This document shows, one piece after another, positions 53,126-63,200 of a stretch of DNA of 64,000 nt. Under the pieces are notes generated by a model, which was not told the origin of the DNA, ran no database searches, and was given only the letters and a program-made list of their open reading frames with translations. Origin of the DNA: CAZRCZ01 sp964598765. Lineage in GTDB: Bacteria > Sumerlaeota > Sumerlaeia > MVZB01 > JAJFLK01. The translations under genes and the position numbers were made by a program. Location of the stretch: contig CAZRCZ010000016.1 in the NCBI GenBank assembly GCA_964598765.1, forward strand, positions 1 to 64,000, in the 5' to 3' direction. Position 1 is the stretch's first letter; each line of letters starts with the position of its first letter.

Positions 53126-53401
53126 TTATTCCCCTCTCAGATATTTCTTGGTTGCCTTCCGGCTTGGAATGATGGTTTTCAAAAAGCGCTCAATCCCTTC
53201 TTCCACGAACGGAACGATGTGAGCATATCCTTCTATGTTGACGATCAGAATATGCTGGTTGGGATACTTGGACTGATGAGGATTCTCCGTCGTGGCGACA
53301 ACGTTTCCCAATTCGATTTGAATCACCACTTCCTCGAAGCTAATGCCGCGATTCTTCTTCAACCATTCGTTCATTGCCTCATTCCACCGATAATGGATCA
53401 T
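53126..53401 (-). CDS. BrnT-like (RelE-fold) toxin
   Basis: 91 residues. It opens MIHYRWNEAMNEWLKKNRGI, then SFEEVVIQIELGNVV, and ends in FLKTIIPSRKATKKYLRGE. The WNEEKN...SFEE...IPSR layout is that of BrnT-like toxins, probably mRNA interferases. An antitoxin gene follows immediately. Confidence 0.8.
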   Translation of the reverse strand: MIHYRWNEAMNEWLKKNRGISFEEVVIQIELGNVVATTENPHQSKYPNQHILIVNIEGYAHIVPFVEEGIERFLKTIIPSRKATKKYLRGE

Positions 53402-53440
53402 AGTCTTGAAGGTAATCCAACGTGTGCTTTATGGCAACGA

Positions 53441-53875
53441 TTAGTTTATTGCGGATTCGGAGGGATAAGATTGAATCATGCACGATTTTAATCCGGACGT
53501 GGCCTCATGGTCCAAATCCAAACTGTCCGGGTATTGCAAATAGTAGATTGTCTCCGTCATGGGACCGGAGATCGGCGCGGAGCATTTCTTGCATCGCGCC
53601 GGATTGGAAAATTTCCACCGGCCTCCGTGGGGCGCCGGTTTCAGCCTCTCCTCAAGCGCAAGCCTTTGCGATTGGGTCAGCGCCCACGGATGTTTTCCGG
53701 GAAACAGTTGCCTAAATTTTGCGTCGAACGAACTCCAGATCAACGTCATTGTTCCGGCGTCGTTGTAGCGAAAACCTTGATTACCAAAACCGGCGTGAAA
53801 TGCGTAGGGTTGATCGAAAACGTTTTCGTAACCGCAGGCTTTGCACCGGATTGTCAGCTTCTTCTTCTCGGACAT
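53441..53875 (-). CDS. CpXC-like zinc-ribbon protein
   Basis: 144 residues. Two CxxC pairs occur: CKAC (about 11-14) and CKKC (about 95-98). They suggest one structural zinc site. The middle has WSSFDAKFRQLFPGKHPWAL. No enzymatic motif is visible. Its neighbour 39 bp downstream is the BrnT-like toxin. Confidence 0.65.
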   Translation of the reverse strand: MSEKKKLTIRCKACGYENVFDQPYAFHAGFGNQGFRYNDAGTMTLIWSSFDAKFRQLFPGKHPWALTQSQRLALEERLKPAPHGGRWKFSNPARCKKCSAPISGPMTETIYYLQYPDSLDLDHEATSGLKSCMIQSYPSESAIN

Positions 53876-54229
53876 GAGAAAAGGATTTCCTTATCGGCGA
53901 GCCAATGCGATCCCTTCAATATCTCGCTCTTTCCTTTCGGCGAATCGCCGAATACCGTATCATACGGTTTTGTCGGGGAATGACCAAGGGAAAGAAACGA
54001 CTTATGTTTGCGATTGTGATTTTCCGAGAATTGAGAAACCGCCAAGCCGCCAAGAACGCCAAGCAAGAGAGCACGGATTTCACGGATGGCACGGATCGGA
54101 CTGAGACGACGTCGTGAGACATTTATCAATCCGCAATCCGCAATTCAAAGTCCGCAACCGATTCCGTTCTTGGCGACCTTGGCGTCATGGCGGTTGGCTC
54201 CATGATGGATCAAATGATGGGGGGATGCG
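53876..54229. repeat. intergenic region with inverted CGCCAAG repeats
   Basis: Imperfect terminal inverted repeats AACCGCCAAGCCGCCAAGAA (from about 54037) and GTTCTTGGCGACCTTGGCGT (from about 54163) enclose CACGGATTTCACGGATGGCA and CAATCCGCAATCCGCAA sequences. No gene is visible in the 354 bp. It is another likely non-autonomous repeat element. Confidence 0.55.
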
Positions 54230-55426
54230 ATGACGATGCAACCGCGTTTGCCCGCCGGAATTTATATCCACTGGCCTTTCTGCGCCCGCAAGTGTCCTTA
54301 TTGCGATTTCTACACGTTCGGGCGGGAGCATCAAAATTTCGGGAAGGCCGGGCGTTATCTTGAAAGGTTGCTGGAGGAAATCCGGGCATATCCGAGACAA
54401 CCGGACTGTGCCGAAGAGCCGGATGCCGAAACGATCTATTTCGGCGGCGGGACACCGAGCCTCATGGAACCGCGCGAATTGGGCGCGATTCTCGACGCGT
54501 TGCGCGGCGTTTTTTGTCTCGCGCCCGATTCGGAAATCACGCTCGAAGTCAATCCCACCGCCGCCGAGGCCGAACGTCTGGCTCCGGCGTTGGAGTTGGG
54601 CGTCAATCGCCTGAGCGTCGGGGTTCAATCATTCAACGACCGCCTCCTGAAAATTTTGGGTCGCGATCACGACGCGCAATCGGCGCGGCGCGTTCTGGAT
54701 TTGATTCGACGGATCGGTTGCGAGAACGTCTCGGTTGATCTGATGTTCGGTCTTCCCGATCAATCGCTCGCCGATTTCCAAGCCGACGTAGAGAAAGCGT
54801 TGTCGTTCTCACCGGAGCACTTGTCAGTTTACGGTTTGACCCTGCACGAAGGAACGCCGTTCAAACGATGGCGGGATGAAGGCAAATTGAATTTGCCCGA
54901 TCCTGAAATCGAAGCGGCGCAACTTGAGTGGTTGATCGGGCGCATGGAAAATGCGGGTTATGTTCACTATGAAATTTCAAACTGGGCGCGATCCGGGCGC
55001 GAGAGCCGCCACAATTCCAAATACTGGCGGCAATGCGACATTCACGCTTTTGGGGTTTCGGCGCACGGCGTCCGAAGCGGACATCGCTACGCCCATGCCC
55101 GCGATCTTGACGCTTATCTTCGTGGGAAAATCGCCTCCCAACCTTACGAGATAACTCAAGAAAACGGATCGCGTTCGGTCCGTTCCGTTGCGGGGGAAGT
55201 AATGATGCTCGCCCTGCGGCGAATCGGCGGAACGACTTGGTCGGAACTGGACGCATGGATCGAGGCGACGGCCAACCCGTGGCCGACGGACGGGATTCGA
55301 TCCTTCTACCAAAACGAATTGAAGCAATTGGAAGAGATCGGTTGGATCGAAACCGACGCCGATCGGCTTCGTCTGAGCCGCCGGGGAATCCTGTTTGCCG
55401 ACAGCGTCATGGAGAAATTTTTTTGA
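54230..55426 (+). CDS. hemW: radical SAM heme chaperone HemW
   Basis: 398 residues. The radical SAM cluster motif FCARKCPYCDF (C18, C22, C25) is present along with YFGGGTPSL, LEVNP, RLSVGVQSFNDRLL and SVDLMFGLPDQ. The C-terminal HemN-like domain ends LSRRGILFADSVMEKFF. The family was annotated as coproporphyrinogen oxidase but acts as a heme chaperone. The stop overlaps the TTG start of the next gene. Confidence 0.93.
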   Translation: MTMQPRLPAGIYIHWPFCARKCPYCDFYTFGREHQNFGKAGRYLERLLEEIRAYPRQPDCAEEPDAETIYFGGGTPSLMEPRELGAILDALRGVFCLAPDSEITLEVNPTAAEAERLAPALELGVNRLSVGVQSFNDRLLKILGRDHDAQSARRVLDLIRRIGCENVSVDLMFGLPDQSLADFQADVEKALSFSPEHLSVYGLTLHEGTPFKRWRDEGKLNLPDPEIEAAQLEWLIGRMENAGYVHYEISNWARSGRESRHNSKYWRQCDIHAFGVSAHGVRSGHRYAHARDLDAYLRGKIASQPYEITQENGSRSVRSVAGEVMMLALRRIGGTTWSELDAWIEATANPWPTDGIRSFYQNELKQLEEIGWIETDADRLRLSRRGILFADSVMEKFF

Positions 55427-56562
55427 ATCCCCGCTCCCCGACTTCGATTTCCAAGCGAATTCTTTTTTCCGTCCTCGCCTGCGTTTTGTTTCTGATTCTT
55501 CTGGAGGGACTATGTGGTTGGGCGTGGTTGCCTTGGGATTACATCGCTTGGCGCAAAAGCAAACCTTCCGCCGTTTCCTTTAAGGAAGATTACCATTGTC
55601 GCTACGATTCGGAAATCGGATGGGTCCAAATTCCCGGCAAGAAGATTCCCGATCTTTACGGTCCGGGCAAATCCGTCACGATCAATCAAGCGGGCTTTCG
55701 CGGGTTGCGCGACAACCCGATCCCAAAACCGCCGGGCAAATTTCGGGTCGTTTGCCTTGGCGATTCCTTCACGCTCGGATACGGCGTGGACGACGCGAAT
55801 AGTTATCCCGCCCAACTTGAATCGCTCCATCCAGAAATCGAGGCGATCAACATGGGCCAAGGGGGCTATTCGATTGGGCAATGTTGGCAGTGGTTCAAGC
55901 GTGACGGCGAAAAACTCGACGCCGATCTTCTCCTTTTCGCCTTCATCGTGGATGACATCAGCCGGATGTTGAACGACCGGACCGCCAACGGCTATTGGCT
56001 TCCCAAGTTCCACCTGAGGGAAGGCCACATCGTCGTGGAAAATCTTCCGATCCCTCCCAAAACCAAAACCGGCGGCCGGATGTTCGTAACAGGGGAAACG
56101 CTTCAGTTCCTCGGCGAACATGGCGGATTTCTGCGCGCCGTGGCAAAGCTGGTCCCTTCGCGCAAGACCCATCCGGACGAATTGAACGACGAGCGCTTCA
56201 AGGAGTTGATCGAATTGACGCTGGCGTTCTTCGGCGAATTGGACCGGATGCAAAAAGCCAAGGGAAAAAGCTTCGCGTTGGTCCAAATGCCGGAATTGCG
56301 CGATTTTTCCGACGAGGGAAGCGTCAAGACTTATCTTTTTATCGCGGGCGTTGTGAAGGATTTCGCGACGACGAACAACATCCCCTATCTCGATCTGCGC
56401 GAGGCCTTCGAGGCCGTTGGGCTGGACCGGATTCCGGCTCTCTATCTCGATGAGCCATGGCATCATTTCAGCGAGAAGGGAAATCGGCTTGTCGCGGAAA
56501 CCATTGCCAACCGACTGCTTTCAGACGAAACGGCTGTTGCAAAGGGAGGGAAAACCCCTTGA
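55423..56562 (+). CDS. membrane-anchored SGNH/GDSL hydrolase (first copy)
   Basis: 379 residues with a TTG start overlapping the hemW stop (TTGA). One membrane helix lies at about 13-32. The catalytic motif block I is VVCLGDSFTLGYG; the Asp-His pair is YLDEPWHHFSEKG. By family it is an esterase or acyl transferase of the cell envelope. It is a paralogue of the next gene. Confidence 0.85.
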   Translation: MNPRSPTSISKRILFSVLACVLFLILLEGLCGWAWLPWDYIAWRKSKPSAVSFKEDYHCRYDSEIGWVQIPGKKIPDLYGPGKSVTINQAGFRGLRDNPIPKPPGKFRVVCLGDSFTLGYGVDDANSYPAQLESLHPEIEAINMGQGGYSIGQCWQWFKRDGEKLDADLLLFAFIVDDISRMLNDRTANGYWLPKFHLREGHIVVENLPIPPKTKTGGRMFVTGETLQFLGEHGGFLRAVAKLVPSRKTHPDELNDERFKELIELTLAFFGELDRMQKAKGKSFALVQMPELRDFSDEGSVKTYLFIAGVVKDFATTNNIPYLDLREAFEAVGLDRIPALYLDEPWHHFSEKGNRLVAETIANRLLSDETAVAKGGKTP

Positions 56563-57677
56563 GTCTCAAAAAGCGGTTTCTCTTCAGCATTGTCGCCGTG
56601 GCGATGGGATTGGTTCTTCTCGAAGGAATATGTCGCCTCATCTTTCTTATTCCGGACTACCGCACTTACCGGCAATCGAAACCGCGCGCGATTGAAATGA
56701 AGGAAGACCGTCACACGCGCTACAATTCCGAGCTGGGGTGGGAGCATATTCCGGGGAAGAGAATCCCGGATTTTTACGGCGAGGGACGAAACCTCACGAT
56801 CAATTCACAGGGGTTTCGCGGACTGAGTGAAATCTCCCCTCAAACACCGCCCGACAAGTATCGGGTTGTTTGTCTCGGAGATTCCTTCACGCTGGGCTAC
56901 GGTGTCGGCGATGAAGACACGTATCCCGCGAAACTAGAGGGAATCAATCCCGCCGTTCAGACGGTCAACATGGGTCAGGCGGCATATTCCGTCGGTCAAT
57001 GTTTCCTTTGGTTGAAACGCGAAATCACGCGGATGGACTCCGATTTCATTTTGTTCGCATTGATTCCCAATGACCTAGACCGCATGGCATCGGACCGGCT
57101 TCCCAATGGATACGCGACTCCATCGTTTAAGTTGCGCGAGGGGCGAATTGAAGTGGGCAATCAGCCGATTCCGGCCAAGATCGAAACCAACGCCCCGATG
57201 CTCCAACGCGGGGACTTCTTGCGATTTCTTGCACAAGATGATCCCGTCGCGCGTTCCGTGGCCTTGGTGATTCCGCGAGACGTTCGCGGAGGAAATTCCG
57301 CTTTCGTCCAAAGCGAGGAGTTGATGAACGTGTCGCTGGCGATATTCGCCGCAACGCGCGATCTCGCGCGTGAGGGCCGCGCGGGATTCGGCGTGGTTCT
57401 CTTCCCCACGCTTGACGACATCCGAGAATCCAACAATCAATCCTCCTACTTCTTCCTTGCGGGAAGGATCCGGAGCTTTGCGAGGGTGCTAAATATCCCC
57501 TTTCTTGACATGCGCCCCGCCTTCATTCGGGAGGGAAAGGAAAAGGCCGCAGGGTTTTATTTGGACGAGGAATTCCATCACCTCAATCCGGCGGGGACGG
57601 CCTTCGTTGCCGGGCAAATCAATCAATGGCTCAAGGAATCGGTTCCCGGGTATCCCGGTTCAGGCGGAAAAAAATGA
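56559..57677 (+). CDS. membrane-anchored SGNH/GDSL hydrolase (second copy)
   Basis: 372 residues with a TTG start in the same TTGA overlap form, after a GGGAGGG site. Membrane helix at about 6-24. VVCLGDSFTLGYG is identical to the first copy, and YLDEEFHHLNPAG is the Asp-His block. The pair shares IPGKRIPDFYGEG-type text. Tandem duplication is clear. Confidence 0.85.
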   Translation: MSLKKRFLFSIVAVAMGLVLLEGICRLIFLIPDYRTYRQSKPRAIEMKEDRHTRYNSELGWEHIPGKRIPDFYGEGRNLTINSQGFRGLSEISPQTPPDKYRVVCLGDSFTLGYGVGDEDTYPAKLEGINPAVQTVNMGQAAYSVGQCFLWLKREITRMDSDFILFALIPNDLDRMASDRLPNGYATPSFKLREGRIEVGNQPIPAKIETNAPMLQRGDFLRFLAQDDPVARSVALVIPRDVRGGNSAFVQSEELMNVSLAIFAATRDLAREGRAGFGVVLFPTLDDIRESNNQSSYFFLAGRIRSFARVLNIPFLDMRPAFIREGKEKAAGFYLDEEFHHLNPAGTAFVAGQINQWLKESVPGYPGSGGKK

Positions 57678-57710
57678 TTTCCATTCCGTCGTGAGATAGT
57701 CTGGCTCGCG

Positions 57711-58484
57711 ATGACCGAGGCTATAGTTCTCAGGACTTCTCCCTACAGCGAATCCACGTTGATCGTCTGGCTCCTGACGCGCGACGAGGGAGTCGCGCGC
57801 GTTCTGGCCAAAGGCGCGCGAAGACTGAAGGGGCGGGTCGCCGCCGCGCTCGATCTCTTCGCCCGCGTCCGGGTCTCGTTGCGCCTGCCCGCCGCATCGG
57901 ATGCCTTGGGGATTCTGCGCTCGGTGGATTTGGAGGAATCATGGCTGTATCTGCGGCGCGATTTGAATCGGCTGGCCTTTGCCTCTCTCGGACTCGAAAT
58001 CCTTGGCGCGGTGGCGAGTGCCTCGCCACCGGAACCCTGTTTCTTCGAGGAAGCGGCGGATTATCTTGCCAAGCTTGAAACCTCTTCCGCGCCCGGGTCA
58101 CTGACGGCTTGCCTGCTTCTGCGCCTTCTTCATCACGCGGGTTACCCTCCGCGATTGGCTGACGTTCTGCGAGGCAAGTCTCTCCCTGCGAAACTGGCCT
58201 ACGATTTCAATGAAGGGACCGTCATCGAGCGAACGCCTTCGGGCGGCGCGGATCGAAGCATGGCCTTACCCCGCTCGCTCGTGGAGCGATTGGTTCCGTC
58301 GCTGGAAACTCCCCCCCGATTGGATCACGGTTTTGTCATCCCATCCAAAGAAGGCTCCGCGCTGTTGCGCTGGTTGATTCGGATTTGGGAGGACCACCTC
58401 AATCAAAAAATTCAATCCGCCGAATTTATGGAGAAGACGATTTTGAATTCCGCTCCGACGGTTCCGCGATCCGGCGATGAATAA
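57711..58484 (+). CDS. recO: DNA repair protein RecO
   Basis: 257 residues. The N-terminal OB fold carries MTEAIVLRTSPYSESTLIVW, LLTRDEGVARVLAKGARRLK and GILRSVDLEESWLYLRRDLN. The helical part includes CLLLRLLHHAGYPPRLADVL. The zinc-ribbon cysteines seen in some RecO are absent. It acts with RecR in loading RecA. Its end overlaps the next gene by 8 bp. Confidence 0.9.
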   Translation: MTEAIVLRTSPYSESTLIVWLLTRDEGVARVLAKGARRLKGRVAAALDLFARVRVSLRLPAASDALGILRSVDLEESWLYLRRDLNRLAFASLGLEILGAVASASPPEPCFFEEAADYLAKLETSSAPGSLTACLLLRLLHHAGYPPRLADVLRGKSLPAKLAYDFNEGTVIERTPSGGADRSMALPRSLVERLVPSLETPPRLDHGFVIPSKEGSALLRWLIRIWEDHLNQKIQSAEFMEKTILNSAPTVPRSGDE

Positions 58485-60033
58485 CGAAGCTAAAAAATCG
58501 GGCGGCGCATTCGCGACGTTCGCCCGCCGCCATTGGTTGACGGCGGCGTTGATCGTCGAGTTCGCGGTGGTCGTCGTTGTCAACGCATGGGTCTGCGACG
58601 ACGCCTACATCAGCTTCCGCACCGTGGATAATTTCGTTCACGGCCGCGGCTTGCGATGGAACATTGACGAGCGGGTCCAGACTTACACGCATCCTCTTTG
58701 GATGTTGCTGGTGTCGGTCTTCTATTTTTTCACCCGCGAGCCTTATTTTACGAGCCTCGCGCTTTCGTTCGTCTTTTCAGTGGGCACGGTTGCTTTGGTT
58801 GCGTTCGCAATCGCGGAAACGCCGCTCTCGACCATCCCCATTCTTCTAATCCTGACCGTCTCCAAGGCGTTCGTGGATTATTCGACTTCCGGATTGGAGA
58901 ACGCCCTCACCCATTTTCTGCTCGCTCTATTTTTCTTCGGACTGTTGAGGTTCCGCCCGCGAATCAAAACCCTTTTCCTTCTTTCAATAATCGCCTCGCT
59001 GGCGGGGACGAACCGGATGGACGCGCTTCTCATTTTTCTGCCTCCGGTGATCTATTCATTCGCGCGGATCCGTTCCTTCAAGGCTTTTGGCATCATGACT
59101 TCGGGTTTCGTTCCCTTTGTCGCGTGGGAAATCTTTTCTCTCATTTATTATGGGTTCCCATTTCCCAACACGGCTTACGCGAAACTTGGCGCGGGAATTC
59201 CGGCGTTGGAGCTGGCAAATCGGGGGCTTTATTATCTTCTGAATTCCATTCGCCTCGATCCCATCACGTTGCTTGCCATCGTGGGAGGAATGATCGCCGC
59301 GGGATTAAGCGGCGACGGCCCGGCGCGGTCCCTCACGCTTGGGATCATACTCCATCTGCTTTACGTCGTTCGGATCGGCGGGGATTTCATGAGCGGGCGA
59401 TTCCTTGCGGCTCCGTTGCTCTGTTCAGTCATCCTGCTTTCCCGGCGGGAACTGTCGGCGCGGACCTGCGTCGTCGCCGCGACTGCCGTCGCAATTCTCG
59501 GATTGCTCAATCCTCTTTCCCCGATCCGAAGCGGTCCGAATTATCCTCCAAGCCGGGACCGCCTCATTGAGGCGCGGGGCGTATCCGACGAGCGGGGCTA
59601 TTACTATCCGATGACCGGATTGTTGCGCTTGGGGCCGGAGTTTGAAATGCCCAAGCTTGTCCGTGCCGCCGCCCTGCATCAATCCCGCCGCGAACCAAGG
59701 AAAGTCGCCGTCGAGTCCGCCATCGGCTTTGCCGGCTACAACGACGGTCCGTGGGTTCATCTGATTGACCCATGGGCGATTGCCGATCCGCTCATGGCGC
59801 GATTGCCCGCCGTCGCGGGTGAAGTTTGGCGCCCGGCTCATTTTCGGCGCGAAATTCCGACCGGATACCTAGAAACCCTAGAATCAGGCGAGAACCGAAT
59901 CCAAGTCGCAAACTTGGCTCTCTATTACGACAAGCTTAGGTTGGTTACCCAAGGTTCGTTGTGGAATCGGGAACGTTGGATCACGATTGCCAAGTTGAAT
60001 TTTGGAGCCTTTGACCGGTTTCTTACGGAATGA
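58477..60033 (+). CDS. polytopic membrane glycosyltransferase-like protein (GT-C)
   Basis: 518 residues with about ten or more membrane helices. The first loop has CDDAYISFRTVDNFVHGRGL, followed by TYTHPLWMLL, a pattern seen in AftB-like and related GT-C enzymes with catalytic acidic residues after the first helix. The C-terminal part (after about 345) is soluble and contains RDRLIEARGVSDERGYYYPM. Likely uses a polyprenyl-phosphate sugar. The acceptor is unknown. Confidence 0.82.
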   Translation: MNNEAKKSGGAFATFARRHWLTAALIVEFAVVVVVNAWVCDDAYISFRTVDNFVHGRGLRWNIDERVQTYTHPLWMLLVSVFYFFTREPYFTSLALSFVFSVGTVALVAFAIAETPLSTIPILLILTVSKAFVDYSTSGLENALTHFLLALFFFGLLRFRPRIKTLFLLSIIASLAGTNRMDALLIFLPPVIYSFARIRSFKAFGIMTSGFVPFVAWEIFSLIYYGFPFPNTAYAKLGAGIPALELANRGLYYLLNSIRLDPITLLAIVGGMIAAGLSGDGPARSLTLGIILHLLYVVRIGGDFMSGRFLAAPLLCSVILLSRRELSARTCVVAATAVAILGLLNPLSPIRSGPNYPPSRDRLIEARGVSDERGYYYPMTGLLRLGPEFEMPKLVRAAALHQSRREPRKVAVESAIGFAGYNDGPWVHLIDPWAIADPLMARLPAVAGEVWRPAHFRREIPTGYLETLESGENRIQVANLALYYDKLRLVTQGSLWNRERWITIAKLNFGAFDRFLTE

Positions 60034-60109
60034 GCATCCCCATTGCTGTAGGGGATTCCCTGACACGCCAATGAGGACAATATACTACACTTAAAATATA
60101 ATTATCGGC

Positions 60110-60138
60110 TTGACAGGGGATAAACTTTAAGCCACAAT
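60110..60138 (+). promoter_or_regulatory. promoter of the PT-repeat protein gene
   Basis: TTGACA (60110-60115) and CACAAT (60133-60138) are 17 bp apart, downstream of an AT-rich segment. About 125 bp of leader follow, with hairpins CCCCT/AGGGG and CGCGCG/CGCGCG. The 3' gene begins about 130 bp farther. Confidence 0.45.
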
Positions 60139-60271
60139 CCCCTTCCTCTTAGGGGACGAATCGCGCGTTCAGTTTCCGCGCGGCTAAAGATTCGAGTAGT
60201 GACGAGAAGAGTTTGCTTCTTTCGACCATAGCTATTTTAGAAGGACTTCCCGTATTGGGAACAGGGGTTTG

Positions 60272-63200
60272 TTGATTTTGAGTATCGCATCCGGAAATAC
60301 CGCTTGGAAGCGAAGGGCATTGGGGTGGTTTGTTGCCTCTTTAGCCTTTTCTTTTGCCGCTTGGCCTTCCTCCGTACAAGCCGCCGCCGTCCTCACCATT
60401 GATCCCATCACTTTCAACGTCGTCGGGCTTGACAGCAACGACGTCACCACCGGTCCGAACATCTTTCTGGTCGGCGGGCGCGTCACGAACACCGGCGATG
60501 CGACGGCCACCAACGTCGTCGTCACCTACGTTTGGGATACCTCGGCCACTTACATCAACCTCCAAACCGGTTCCCCTTCGGTGATAACACAACCATCGCT
60601 GGCGGCCGGGGCGTCGGCCGATTTCTATTTCAATATTGAACTCACCCGAAACGCCGCCGCCTACGATACAGCCCGCCGATACCATATCGAGGCCACCGCC
60701 GACACGCTGGGAACGGTCAGCACGCCGACCCCCCGCGAAATCTACGTCGAGCACCTTGTTTCACAGAACCGGAACAGCGTTTATTCCTTGACCGGTCCCA
60801 CAAGCGTCCTTGTCGGTTCGACTTACACGTACACCTTGAGCGCCGCAACGGCCACCCAAGGTTACGAACAGATTGAAGACTTCGTCAACTTCCCCAATAT
60901 CCTCTTTCAAGTTATTTCAGTTTCAACGACCTACACGGTCTCCGCCATCGGTTCGCCGATTGACAAGATTTACGGAGACGCATGCGGTTGGATCAATGAC
61001 CCGACGAACATCAATTACAGGAAATGCGGCGGGAGCGGCAAAGCCGGCGGCGATCCGATCAGCACGACGTTCCAAGTGAAAATTCTCTCCGCGGGCACCG
61101 CGACGGTCGAAAGTCTGATTTACGACTTTTCGGGAAGCAGTTACCATTACAATACCGACTTTGGAACGAACGGGGTGTTAACAATCATCGCTGTGACGCC
61201 GACGCCCACGCCGACCGAAACGGCCACCCCGACGCCAACCCGAAGCTCCACGCCCACTCCAACCACGACCGCAACTCCTTCCCCCACCCGGACGGCGACG
61301 CTCTCGCCGACGCGTACCGCAACTTTGTCTCCCACGCGGACTGCTTCGCTAACCGAAACCAGCACGGGGACCCCGTCTCCAACGCGGACAGCGACGCTCT
61401 CCCCCACGCGGACGGCCTCGCTGACCGAGACTAGAACGGCCACGCCATCTCCCACGCGGACGGCGACGCTTTCGCCGACGGCCAGCGCGACGGAGTCTCC
61501 AACGCGCACGGCTACCGAATCCCCCACGCGGACGGCAACACTCTCCCCCACCCGAACCGCCTCGCTAACCCCGACCGATTCCTCCACGCCCAGTCCGACC
61601 CGGTCAGCTACTCCTTCACCAACCCGCACGGCTTCTCTGACTCCGACCGACACCCGGACCGCGACCCCCTCGCCGACTCGCACGGCGACGCTTTCGGCAA
61701 CCCAGACCGCAACCTTGACGGTGACCTTCACCGTCACGCCTTCTCCGACGCGCTCGGCAACCGAATCTCCGACGCGCACCGCGACGTTGTCTCCCACGCG
61801 AACCGCGTCATTGACCGCGACGTCCAGTTCCACGCCCTCGCCTACGCGTACGGCAACCTTGTCTCCGACAAGGACGGCTTCGTTGACGGCGACCTCCAGC
61901 TCGACGCCATCCCCGACGCGCTCGGCCACTTTGTCCCCCACGCGAACGGCCTCGTTGACCGTGACCAACACTGCTACTTCCTCACCGACGCGAACGGCGA
62001 CGGAGTCCCCCACACGCACCGCCTCCTTGACCGCCACGTCCAGTTCGACGCCTTCGCCCACTCGAACGGCGACATTGTCTCCTACCCGGACCGCATCCTT
62101 GACTCCCACGGATACGGCCAGTCCCTCGCCCACGCGCACGGCCACCGAGTCCCCAACCCGAACCGCTTCCTTGACGGCAACCAGTTCAGCCTCGCCTTCG
62201 CCCACGCGAACGGCGACCTTGTCTCCAACCCGGACCGCATCCTTGACTCCCACGGATACGGCAAGTCCCTCGCCCACGCGCACGGCCACCGAGTCCCCGA
62301 CCCGAACCGCTTCCTTGACGGCAACCAGTTCAGCCTCGCCTTCGCCCACTCGAACGGCGACTTTGTCACCGACTCGAACCGCGACTCTTTCTCCGACCCG
62401 CACGGGCACGCTTTCCCCGACGCGTACGGCCTCCTTGACCGCCACCCGAAGCTCAACGCGCACCGCGACTCGCACGGCCACCGGTTCCCCCACGCGCACG
62501 GCCAGCGGCTCGCCGACAAGAACGGCCACGCTTTCGCCCACTCGAACGGCAACATTGTCACCGACATCCTCGGCCTCCGCTTCGCCCACCCGAACCGCGA
62601 CCGCCACGCCGACGTGCACACCGTATACGGCTCTGGATCGCGCCAACGCCGACATTCCGGTGGTTGGCACGGTTACGGGGGATTACACCGACACTTGGGC
62701 GAGCGACAATGTTTATGAGTCCATCAAGGAAGCCTTCACGGGCGGCATCAATCGGGCGATCCACAAGTGGACCATCCCGGTCACGCCCGGCGGCCAGAAC
62801 TATGTCTTCTCCGTTGAGGGCTATCACGATACGAATGGAACCGACTATTTCAGCGTCGAGTATTCGACGGACGACGTGACGTATATTCCGATGGTCACGA
62901 TCACCAAAACGGCGGATGATGACGCGCATCAGACGTTCGCTCTTCCGTCGGTGTTGCCTTCGGTTGTGTATATCCGCATTCACGACAACAGTCCTCCGTT
63001 CCCCGCGACGGCGCCGACGGCCACGACCGATAACCGAACGGCGCTCTTCATTGACGATATGTTTATTTCGTCGGATTTCCCGTGCCCGACGCCGAGTCCG
63101 ACCCAGACTGCTACCCCGACGCCGACGCGCACCGCGACGCTTTCGCCGACGCAATCGGCGTCTCCCTCGCCGACCCGGTCGGCCACGCTTTCCCCGACTC

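Noticed and set aside
61193..62612. Possible CRISPR array
   Set aside because: The repeats are contiguous 24-bp coding units in frame with no spacers, and no cas genes are present.
61147..62670. Long minus-strand open frame with repeated VRVGESVAVRVGEG text
   Set aside because: It is the antisense of the PT-repeat tract; the low stop frequency comes from the repetitive codons of the plus-strand gene, which has a signal peptide and folded domains.
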